Part shown: positions 1 through 5,180 of the stretch, one piece after another
Layout: each line of letters opens with the position of its first letter
Numbering within the stretch: position 1 is the stretch's first letter
DNA from: JBBPYA01 sp038200385
GTDB lineage: Bacteria; Actinomycetota; Actinomycetes; Mycobacteriales; Geodermatophilaceae
NCBI GenBank assembly: GCA_038200385.1
Contig: JBBPYA010000193.1
Location: 1-6,193 of the forward strand
DNA length: 6,193 bases
Reading direction: 5' to 3'
Program-made: the position numbers and the translations under genes
Notes under the pieces: generated by a model
The model's database searches: none
The model's input: only the letters and a program-made list of their open reading frames with translations
Told to the model about the DNA's origin: nothing

Positions 1-56
1 AGCCTGAACGCTAGATCCTCCGCAATCAATCCAGGCCGGTTCCCGGTGGACCCGGT

Positions 57-950
57 TCAGCGCCGGCGGCGGAGCAGGAAGAACACCAGCGCGAGCAGGA
101 GTCCGCCGCCGGCGACCGGCGCCGCCTTGGTCAGCACCGAGCCGCCGGCGAGTTCCAACAGGTCGATCGGCTCCGGCTCGGAGGCCGCGGCCGGCCGCGT
201 CGGGGCCGGGGCCGGCGCGGGGGTACTCGTGGCCGGCGCGCCCGCGGAGGGTGCGCTCGCGGCCGGTGCCGCGGCCGCGGAGGGAGCGTCGGCCGGGGCT
301 GCTCCGGCGGGCTCTGTGCCACCGGCCGGGTCCGGGTCGGTGCCGACGTCGGAGCCCGAACCGCCGGCCGGGTCCGGGTCGGTCCCGACGTCGGAGCCCG
401 AGCCGCCGGCCGGGTCCGAACCCCCGGAACCGCCGGAGTGCCCACCGGATCCGGTGCCGCTGTCGGCTGCGGGCGCCCCCGCCGCGCCGGCCGCTGTGTC
501 GGTGTTGGCGTCGCCGATCTTGCCCTCCAGGCAGGTGGCGAACTGGCCGATCAGCTTGTTGCCGACGTCGACCATGACGCCGCGTCCGAACTGCGCCGGT
601 TTGCCGGTGATGTTCAGGTCGGTCACGACGTTGACGTCGGTGGAGCCGCCCTGCTCGACCAGCGTCGCCGTGACCTTGGCCGCCGCCGTACCGTTGCCCC
701 GGGCGTCCTTGCCGGTGGCGTCGATGACCACCCGGCGGGCGACCTCGTCCTTCTCCACGAAGGAGGCCGCCCCCTTGTACGTCAAGTTGATCGGACCGAG
801 CTTGATCTTGACCCGGCCGGTGAACGAGTCGCCGTCCACGGAGTCCAGTGCCGCGCCGGGCATGCACGGCGCGATCCGCTCGATGTCGAGCAGGACGTTC
901 CAAGCCTGCTCCACGCCGACGGGGACGGTGAACGAGTGCTCCAGCTTCAT
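57..950 (-). CDS. coxG: CoxG-like SRPBCC protein with disordered linker and C-terminal membrane anchor
   Basis: The 297-aa protein has three parts. Residues 1 to about 147 form an SRPBCC/CoxG (polyketide-cyclase-like) domain: it opens MKLEHSFTVPVGVEQAWNVL, continues with IAPCMPGA (26-33), then a KIKLGPINLTYKG strand (48-60), and ends in a helix around NKLIGQFATCLEGKIG. Residues 148 to about 262 are a low-complexity linker of Gly, Ser, Ala, Pro and Asp that includes two 14-residue repeats (about 181-208). Residues about 276-293 are a hydrophobic helix (GGGLLLALVFFLL) followed by RRRR, as expected for a tail anchor with a cytoplasmic end. In known aerobic CO dehydrogenase systems CoxG recruits the enzyme to the membrane and has been reported to bind quinone. 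A role for this protein with the CoxSLM product is inferred from position. The ATG start is supported by GAAGGAG five bases upstream. The gene follows coxM after 83 bp containing a hairpin, so its expression may differ from coxSLM. Family assignment is firm; the partner enzyme's substrate is unknown. Confidence 0.9.
   Translation of the reverse strand: MKLEHSFTVPVGVEQAWNVLLDIERIAPCMPGAALDSVDGDSFTGRVKIKLGPINLTYKGAASFVEKDEVARRVVIDATGKDARGNGTAAAKVTATLVEQGGSTDVNVVTDLNITGKPAQFGRGVMVDVGNKLIGQFATCLEGKIGDANTDTAAGAAGAPAADSGTGSGGHSGGSGGSDPAGGSGSDVGTDPDPAGGSGSDVGTDPDPAGGTEPAGAAPADAPSAAAAPAASAPSAGAPATSTPAPAPAPTRPAAASEPEPIDLLELAGGSVLTKAAPVAGGGLLLALVFFLLRRRR
322..418 (-). repeat. 42-bp in-frame tandem repeat inside coxG
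   Basis: Two 42-bp copies (322-363 and 364-405) differ at only two positions and are followed by a 13-bp partial third copy (406-418). The unit is a multiple of three, so each copy encodes the same 14 residues, AGGSGSDVGTDPDP, in the CoxG linker. Both differences are synonymous or nearly so at protein level. Such repeats can expand or contract without a frameshift and change linker length. Confidence 0.85.
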
Positions 951-955
951 GACGA

Positions 956-962
956 CTCCTTC
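956..962 (-). promoter_or_regulatory. Ribosome binding site of coxG
   Basis: On the minus strand GAAGGAG lies five bases before the ATG at 950. It gives coxG its own strong initiation site, which fits the absence of overlap with coxM. Confidence 0.7.
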
Positions 963-981
963 AGGTCAGGGGCGGGAACGG

Positions 982-1029
982 CGCTGCCGGTGGCCCCCGG
1001 TCGGTGAGGACCAGGGACCACCGGCAGCG
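982..1029 (-). other. Strong hairpin between coxM and coxG
   Basis: A perfect 12-bp inverted repeat (982-993 with 1018-1029; CGCTGCCGGTGG and its complement) encloses 24 bases. Inside, CCC-GGTC (996-1002) can pair with GACC-A-GGG (1009-1016) around a bulged A, lengthening the stem. It begins four bases after the coxM stop. No T-run follows on the transcribed strand, so it is not a classical intrinsic terminator. It could be a partial terminator, an RNA-stabilising 3' end for coxSLM, or a processing site that sets the coxG level. Structure is seen; function is inferred. Confidence 0.7.
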
Positions 1030-1033
1030 GCGA

Positions 1034-1891
1034 TCAGTTCCGGCCGGCCGCGGCGAGCACGGCCCGCTTCGTGAGCACCTGTGCCAGGTGACCGCGGTAG
1101 TCGGCCTTGGCGTTGAGGTCGCTCGTCGGGTTGGTTCCCTCGTTGGCGTGCGCGGCGGCGGCCTCTACCGCCTCCGCGCTGGCCGGTCCGCCGGTCAGAG
1201 CCTGCTCGACCGCGGACGCCCGGACCGGCACCGAGGACATGTTGGTCAGCGCCACCCGGGCCTGGGCGATGGTGTCGCCGTCCAGCTGTACGGCGGCGGC
1301 CACCCCGACGATCGACCAGGCCTGCGCGACCCGGTTGAACTTCTCGTAGTGGCTGCCCCACCCTGCACCGAGCTTCGGGACGCGGACCTCGACGAGGACC
1401 TCGTCCTCACCGACCGCGGTGGTGAGGTAGTCCAGGAAGAACTCCGCGGCCGGCACCGTACGCCGCCCACCCGACCCGGCGATCACCATCTCGGCGTCGA
1501 GGGCCAGCGCCACGGCCGGCAGGTCGCCGGCGGGGTCGGCGTGCGCGAGGGCTCCCCCGAACGTCCCGCGGTGGCGGACCTGGCGGTCGGCGATCGTCTC
1601 GGTGGCCTTCGTGATGAGTTCCGCGTGCTCGCGGACGAGGGCGTTCTTGAGTACGTCGGCGTGCGTCGTCATCGCGCCGATCACGATCGCGTCGCCGTCC
1701 TCGCGGATGCCGCGAAGCTCGTCCACCCGGCCCAGGTCGACCACCGTGTCCGGGGCCGCCAACCGCAGCCGCATCACCGGGATGAACGACTGACCGCCGG
1801 CGAGCAGCTTGATGTCGCCGCCCCCGCCGAGGGCCTGTACCGCCTCGTCCACCGACGAGGGTCGGACGTAGTCGAACGCGGCCGGGATCAC
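1034..1891 (-). CDS. coxM: FAD-binding medium subunit of a CODH-like molybdenum hydroxylase
   Basis: The 285-aa protein has the length and pattern of CoxM. Residues 1 to about 175 are the vanillyl-alcohol-oxidase-type FAD domain, with the flavin loop AGGQS (31-35), MRLRLAAPDTVVDLG (40-54), IGAMTTH (71-77) and the second FAD loop RHRGTFGGALAHADPAGD (106-123). The C-terminal part (about 180-282) is the CO dehydrogenase flavoprotein C-terminal domain. The subunit takes electrons from the 2Fe-2S clusters of CoxS and passes them to an external acceptor. I chose the GTG at 1891 over an in-frame upstream start near 1987. The 32 extra residues are Arg-rich and unlike the family, GTG is preceded by GAGGAGAG, and VIPAAFDYVRP is the usual CoxM N-terminus. 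The GTG overlaps the coxL stop in GTGA, which implies translational coupling. Residues needed for FAD binding look intact. Confidence 0.95.
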   Translation of the reverse strand: MIPAAFDYVRPSSVDEAVQALGGGGDIKLLAGGQSFIPVMRLRLAAPDTVVDLGRVDELRGIREDGDAIVIGAMTTHADVLKNALVREHAELITKATETIADRQVRHRGTFGGALAHADPAGDLPAVALALDAEMVIAGSGGRRTVPAAEFFLDYLTTAVGEDEVLVEVRVPKLGAGWGSHYEKFNRVAQAWSIVGVAAAVQLDGDTIAQARVALTNMSSVPVRASAVEQALTGGPASAEAVEAAAAHANEGTNPTSDLNAKADYRGHLAQVLTKRAVLAAAGRN

Positions 1892-4335
1892 AGGGCACTC
1901 TCCTCGGCGTCGGAGGTCGCGGAGTAGGCGATCGACCCTTCGGCGGCGCGCTCGCCGCCGTCGGAGCTTTCGTGGATCGCCCGCCACACCCGCTCGGGCG
2001 TCATCGGCATCAGGATGTCGGTCACGCCCTTGTGCCGTACGGCGTCGAGCACGGCGTTCACCACGGCCGGTGTGGAGGCGATGGTGCCGGCCTCACCGAC
2101 CCCCTTGACCCCCAGCGGGTTGCTGGTGGCCGCCGTCGTGGTCCGGTCGGTGTCGAAGTACGGCAGGTCCAGCGCGGACGGGACCAGGTAGTCCACGAAC
2201 GACCCGGTCGTGAGGTTGCCGTCCTCGTCGTACACGGCCTCCTCGTACAGCGCCTGCGCGATGCCCTGGGCGAGACCGCCGTGGACCTGGCCCTCCACGA
2301 TCATCGGGTTGATGACCTCGCCGATGTCGTCCACGCAGACGTACTTGCGGATCCGGACCGACCCGGTCTCGGTGTCCACCTCGGTGGCGCACAGGTGGGT
2401 CCCGTGCGGGAAGGAGAAATTCTCCGGGTCGAACGTCGCGTCGGAGTCCAGGCTGGGCTCCATGCCGTCGGGCAGGTTGTGCCCCGAAAAGGTGGCGAAG
2501 GCGATCTCCTGGATGGACAGCTTGCTGTCCGGCGTACCGCGGACGCTGAACGAGCCGTCCTTGAAGTCCAGGTCGTCCTCGCTGGCCTCCAGCAGGTGTG
2601 CAGCGACCCGCTTGGCCTTCTCGACCACCTTCTCCGCGGCCTTGACAAGTGCGATGCCGCCGACCACGAGGGATCGCGAGCCGTACGTGTCCAGCCCCTT
2701 GTGCGAGGACGACGTGTCACCGTGAACGACGCCGACGTGCTCGAACGGCACGCCCAACTGGTCAGCGACGATCTGGCTGAACGACGTGACGTGGCCCTGG
2801 CCGTGCGGCGAGGCGCCGGTGACGACCTCGACCATGCCTGTCGGCAGCATCCGGACTGAGGCCTGCTCCCAGCCCCCGGCGGCCGCGCCGAGCGATCCGA
2901 CAACACGGGACGGGGCCAGGCCGCACATTTCGGTGAACGTCGAGATCCCGAGCCCCAGTTGCACCGGGTCGTTGGACTGCCGCCGTTGCTTCTGCTCGGC
3001 CCGCAGGGCGTCCCAGCCCATCATCTGCAGGGCCTTGTCGGTGGCGGCCTCGTAGTTACCGCTGTCGTAGACCATGCCGACGACAGTGGTGAACGGGAAC
3101 TCCTCGTGCGTGATCCAGTTCTTCCGACGCAGCTCCATCGGGTCCATGTCGAGCTCGGCGGCCAGCTCGTCCATGATCCGCTCGATCCCGAACGTCGCCT
3201 CGGGCCGCCCGGCGCCGCGGTAGGCGTCGGTCGGCGCCTTGTTGGTGAACACTCCGTCGCACTGGAAGCGGTAGGCCGGAAACTTGTAGATCGCCGGAAA
3301 CACGAACGCGCCGATCACGGGAACGACGGGGGTGAGCAGCCGCAGGTAGGCACCCATGTCGGCGAGCAGCCGGACCTTGAGCCCGGTCACCGTGCCGTCG
3401 CGCTTGGCGGCGATGTCGATGTACTGGATCTGGTCGCGGCCGTGGTGCGCCGTCATCAACGACTCGCTGCGGGACTCGGTGTACTTGACCGGCTTGCCCA
3501 GCCGGCGGGACACCAGCGCGCAGATGAACTCCTCCGGCGTCACCTGCAGTTTGCCGCCGAAGCCGCCGCCCACGTCCGGGGCGATCACCCGCATCTTGTG
3601 CTCGGGAATGCCCAACGTGAGCGAGAGCATCACCCGCAGGATGTGCGGGATCTGAGTGGCCGTCCACATCGTGAAGCCCTCCCCGACGGGCTGTACAACG
3701 GTCGAGCGCGGCTCCATGAACGCGGGGATCAGGCGCTGCTGGATGAACCGGCGGCTGACGACGACCTCGGCGTCGTTGAACGCCTCGTCGGTGGACCCGC
3801 CGGTCCCGGCCGCGCCGGACTCGAAGACGAAGGAGTAGGACCGGTTGCCCTCGGTGTTGGCGTGCACCTTGTCGGCGCCGTCGGCGACGGCGGCTTCCAT
3901 GTCCAGGACGACCGGCAGAGTGTCGTAGTCCACGTCGATGTGCTCAAGCGCGTCCTGCGCGGCGGACTTGTCGCGGGCGACGACGACCGCGACGGCCTCA
4001 CCGGCGTGCTTGACCTCGTCGACGGCCAGCGAGGGATGTCCGGGGTTGACCATGTCCGGGGTCACGGTCCAGGCGCAGGGAATGCTCCCCTGCTCCTCGG
4101 CGAAGTCCTTGCCGGTGAACACCGCGATGACGCCGGGACGGGCCTTGGCCGCCTCGACGTCGATCGAGGTGATCTTGGCGTGCGCACTCGGGCTGCGCAG
4201 CAGGGCCAGATGCAGCAGTCCGGGTACGGAGATGTTGTCGGTCCAGTTGGTCTGACCGGTGATCAGTCGGGCGTCCTCCTTGCGGAGTCGGGCCCTGCCG
4301 ACCTCGCCGGTGGGCCGTTCCTCGGTGACGGTCAC
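1888..4335 (-). CDS. coxL: Mo-cofactor large subunit, form II aerobic CODH-like hydroxylase
   Basis: The 815-aa protein belongs to the xanthine oxidase family of molybdopterin enzymes. It has an N-terminal hammerhead domain (about 15-145) and then the Mo-cofactor-binding regions. Visible motifs are DVGGGFGGK (254-262), APTDAYRGAGRPE (367-379), HGQGH (511-515) and GVKGVGEAG (742-750), whose Glu748 matches the catalytic base (Glu763 of the Oligotropha enzyme). True CO dehydrogenase has AYRCSFR, whose Cys carries the Cu of the Mo-Cu site. Here AYRGAGR (371-377) puts Gly374 at that place, the form II signature. The enzyme should hydroxylate some substrate with water-derived oxygen and send electrons to CoxS and CoxM. 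I cannot name the substrate. The GTG start at 4335 is chosen because it follows GGGAGGAG, overlaps the coxS stop in GTGA, and begins just before the family-typical N-terminus (RLRKEDARLITG). The 63-residue upstream extension is a coxS shadow. Length is normal (about 780-810 aa) and no key residue of the family is missing. Confidence 0.96.
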   Translation of the reverse strand: MTVTEERPTGEVGRARLRKEDARLITGQTNWTDNISVPGLLHLALLRSPSAHAKITSIDVEAAKARPGVIAVFTGKDFAEEQGSIPCAWTVTPDMVNPGHPSLAVDEVKHAGEAVAVVVARDKSAAQDALEHIDVDYDTLPVVLDMEAAVADGADKVHANTEGNRSYSFVFESGAAGTGGSTDEAFNDAEVVVSRRFIQQRLIPAFMEPRSTVVQPVGEGFTMWTATQIPHILRVMLSLTLGIPEHKMRVIAPDVGGGFGGKLQVTPEEFICALVSRRLGKPVKYTESRSESLMTAHHGRDQIQYIDIAAKRDGTVTGLKVRLLADMGAYLRLLTPVVPVIGAFVFPAIYKFPAYRFQCDGVFTNKAPTDAYRGAGRPEATFGIERIMDELAAELDMDPMELRRKNWITHEEFPFTTVVGMVYDSGNYEAATDKALQMMGWDALRAEQKQRRQSNDPVQLGLGISTFTEMCGLAPSRVVGSLGAAAGGWEQASVRMLPTGMVEVVTGASPHGQGHVTSFSQIVADQLGVPFEHVGVVHGDTSSSHKGLDTYGSRSLVVGGIALVKAAEKVVEKAKRVAAHLLEASEDDLDFKDGSFSVRGTPDSKLSIQEIAFATFSGHNLPDGMEPSLDSDATFDPENFSFPHGTHLCATEVDTETGSVRIRKYVCVDDIGEVINPMIVEGQVHGGLAQGIAQALYEEAVYDEDGNLTTGSFVDYLVPSALDLPYFDTDRTTTAATSNPLGVKGVGEAGTIASTPAVVNAVLDAVRHKGVTDILMPMTPERVWRAIHESSDGGERAAEGSIAYSATSDAEESAL
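1898..1905 (-). promoter_or_regulatory. Ribosome binding site deciding the coxM GTG start
   Basis: GAGGAGAG on the minus strand lies six bases before the GTG at 1891, inside the last codons of coxL. It supports a start within the GTGA overlap rather than an upstream in-frame start. Confidence 0.75.
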
Positions 4336-4817
4336 TGCGCTCCTCCCACGGATGCGGCCTGGCCGGAGGCCGCGGCCTGTACTGCCTTGATGATGTTCTG
4401 GTACCCGGTGCAGCGGCACAGGTTGCCCTCGATGCCGTGCTTGATCTCCTCGACGCTGGGGCTGGAGTTCTCGGCGAGGAGGTCGACCACCGCCATGATC
4501 ATTCCAGGCGTGCAGAACCCGCACTGCAGGGCGTGGTTCTCGTGGAACGCCTGCTGGACGGGGTGCAGCGCGCCGCCGGTGGACAGACCCTCGATCGTGG
4601 TGACCTCGGAGCCGTCGGCCTGCACGGCCAGCACGGTGCAGCTCTTCGCGGACTTGCCGTCGACCAGCACGGTGCAGGCACCGCAGTTGCTGGTGTCGCA
4701 GCCGACCACGGTGCCTACCTTGCCCAGCCGTTCACGCAGGTAGTGCACGAGCAGTAGGCGAGGTTCTACGTCGTCGTCGTAGGAAACCCCGTCGACGGTC
4801 ATTTCGATGCGGGTCAT
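4332..4817 (-). CDS. coxS: 2Fe-2S small subunit of a CODH-like molybdenum hydroxylase
   Basis: The 161-aa protein has the two-domain layout of CoxS. The N-terminal plant-ferredoxin-like domain has Cys40, Cys45, Cys48 and Cys60 (GCDTSNCGACTVLVDG followed by KSC) for one 2Fe-2S cluster. The C-terminal helical domain has QCGFCTPGM (Cys99, Cys102) and NLCRCTGYQNI (Cys134, Cys136) for the second cluster, next to the molybdopterin cofactor. All eight ligands are present. It carries electrons from the Mo centre in CoxL to FAD in CoxM. The ATG at 4817 is preferred because it follows GGAGGG and gives the usual length (about 160 aa). A longer in-frame reading from about 4946 adds 43 residues unlike the family. 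It is the first gene of the operon, so any promoter lies upstream of 4818. Its stop overlaps the coxL start in GTGA. Confidence 0.96.
   Translation of the reverse strand: MTRIEMTVDGVSYDDDVEPRLLLVHYLRERLGKVGTVVGCDTSNCGACTVLVDGKSAKSCTVLAVQADGSEVTTIEGLSTGGALHPVQQAFHENHALQCGFCTPGMIMAVVDLLAENSSPSVEEIKHGIEGNLCRCTGYQNIIKAVQAAASGQAASVGGAQ
4340..4347 (-). promoter_or_regulatory. Ribosome binding site deciding the coxL GTG start
   Basis: GGGAGGAG on the minus strand lies four bases before GTG 4335, within the 3' end of coxS. A second in-frame GTC-ACC pair follows, but the spacing favours the first GTG, which gives an N-terminus of VTVTEERP (initiator read as Met). Confidence 0.75.
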
Positions 4818-4820
4818 GCA

Positions 4821-4826
4821 CCCTCC
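4821..4826 (-). promoter_or_regulatory. Ribosome binding site of coxS
   Basis: GGAGGG on the minus strand lies three bases before ATG 4817. The spacing is short but usable. It supports this start over the in-frame upstream candidate, which lacks a comparable site. Confidence 0.6.
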
Positions 4827-4931
4827 ATTGACGTTTCTCAGCGACCGGGCTGCCGGGAACCGGAGCCCGATCAGGGGTAGCAGAAGCGGGCGGCGCACCT
4901 CTGCCACCCCTTCAGCGTCAGACAACCCGAC

Positions 4932-4943
4932 CCTGCATGCAGG
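4932..4943. promoter_or_regulatory. Perfect 12-bp palindrome, possible operator
   Basis: CCTGCATGCAGG is a perfect palindrome about 115 bp upstream of the coxS start. It is followed directly by GCACAAGTGC, which has 4-bp inverted arms. The symmetry suits a dimeric repressor or activator, but no known regulator is identified from it. Confidence 0.35.
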
Positions 4944-4970
4944 CACAAGTGCAGCGGCAACAAACTCTGC

Positions 4971-4987
4971 GATCGGGTAGCCCGATC
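4971..4987. promoter_or_regulatory. Inverted repeat GATCGGG-TAG-CCCGATC, possible operator
   Basis: Seven-base arms match perfectly around a three-base spacer. Part of it (AGCCCGATCA, 4979-4988) recurs exactly at 4864-4873, nearer to coxS. At that site a GATC followed by GGGGTAGC also resembles the other arm. Two related boxes in one leader suggest a regulator site, which is an inference from symmetry and repetition. Confidence 0.4.
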
Positions 4988-5010
4988 AATGCCGTGATCA
5001 TGGGAATCCG

Positions 5011-5024
5011 CCGGTCCTGACCGG
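5011..5024. promoter_or_regulatory. Inverted repeat CCGGTC-CT-GACCGG
   Basis: Six-base perfect arms around a two-base spacer lie directly at the coxS-side border of the 31-bp array. It may be part of the array's boundary or an independent protein site. In this GC-rich sequence a chance occurrence cannot be excluded. Confidence 0.3.
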
Positions 5025-5026
5025 TA

Positions 5027-5180
5027 GATCGCCATGATCACGGGGGGAGAGTCGGCGGATCGCCATGATCACGGGGGGAGAGGCGGCGGATCGCCATGAT
5101 CACGGGGAAGAGGCGGCAGGTCGCCATGATCACGGGGGGAGAGGCGGCGGATCCCCATGATCACGGAGGTCTAGGCGGAG
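5027..5180. repeat. Tandem array of about five 31-bp units with paired GATC sites
   Basis: Units start at 5027, 5058, 5089, 5119 and 5150. Their lengths are 31, 31, 30 and 31, and the last is degenerate. Each opens GATCGCCATGATCACGG (unit 4 GGTC, unit 5 GATCCCC), followed by a purine-rich GGGAGAGGCGGCG tail. The first four are nearly identical. The core CCATGATCACGG is close to a palindrome, and the unit border GGCG-GAT-CGCC is a small inverted repeat. Unit 5 crosses the mftF stop, so the last mftF codons (AGGCGGAG on the plus strand) resemble the repeat tail. A looser relative (GATCAATGCCGTGATCATGG) lies at 4984-5003. There are no unique spacers, so this is not CRISPR. It may act as a terminator-like or protein-binding array, or may be a dispersed intergenic repeat. 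Confidence 0.85.

Larger units (their letters stand above)
4818..5170. other. Intergenic region between mftF and coxS
   Basis: These 353 bp hold no credible gene. A 76-aa plus-strand frame here is only the repeat array read through. The region must contain the mftF 3' end and, if the cox-like operon has its own promoter, that promoter. I found no convincing actinobacterial -35/-10 pair. A TTGTTG/TTGCCG stretch on the minus strand near 4955-4962 is the best -35-like candidate, but it lacks a clear TANNNT partner. The half near coxS carries palindromes at 4932-4943, 4971-4987 and 5011-5024. The half near mftF carries the 31-bp tandem array. Confidence 0.8.

Noticed and set aside
1..56. Terminator or gene downstream of coxG
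   Set aside because: The 56 bases contain only a short CCGGTTC direct repeat and no convincing stem or frame.
982..1029. Intrinsic transcription terminator after coxM
   Set aside because: The stem is strong but no T-run follows on the transcribed strand, so I list it only as a hairpin of undecided function.
46..1074. 342-aa plus-strand frame opposite coxG
   Set aside because: It is antisense to the SRPBCC gene. Its apparent repeats simply mirror the 42-bp repeat and linker of coxG.
2959..4743. 594-aa open frame on the plus strand opposite coxL and coxS
   Set aside because: It is antisense to two genes with unmistakable motifs. Its residue makeup (Gly, Val, Asp, Arg, His) is the usual antisense shadow of GC-rich coding DNA, and it resembles no family I know.
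4818..4946. 43-residue N-terminal extension of CoxS
   Set aside because: The extension is not ferredoxin-like, makes the protein longer than its family, and bypasses the GGAGGG site before ATG 4817.
5027..5180. CRISPR array
   Set aside because: The units are contiguous and alike over their full 31 bp, with no unique spacers, and no cas gene is in view.
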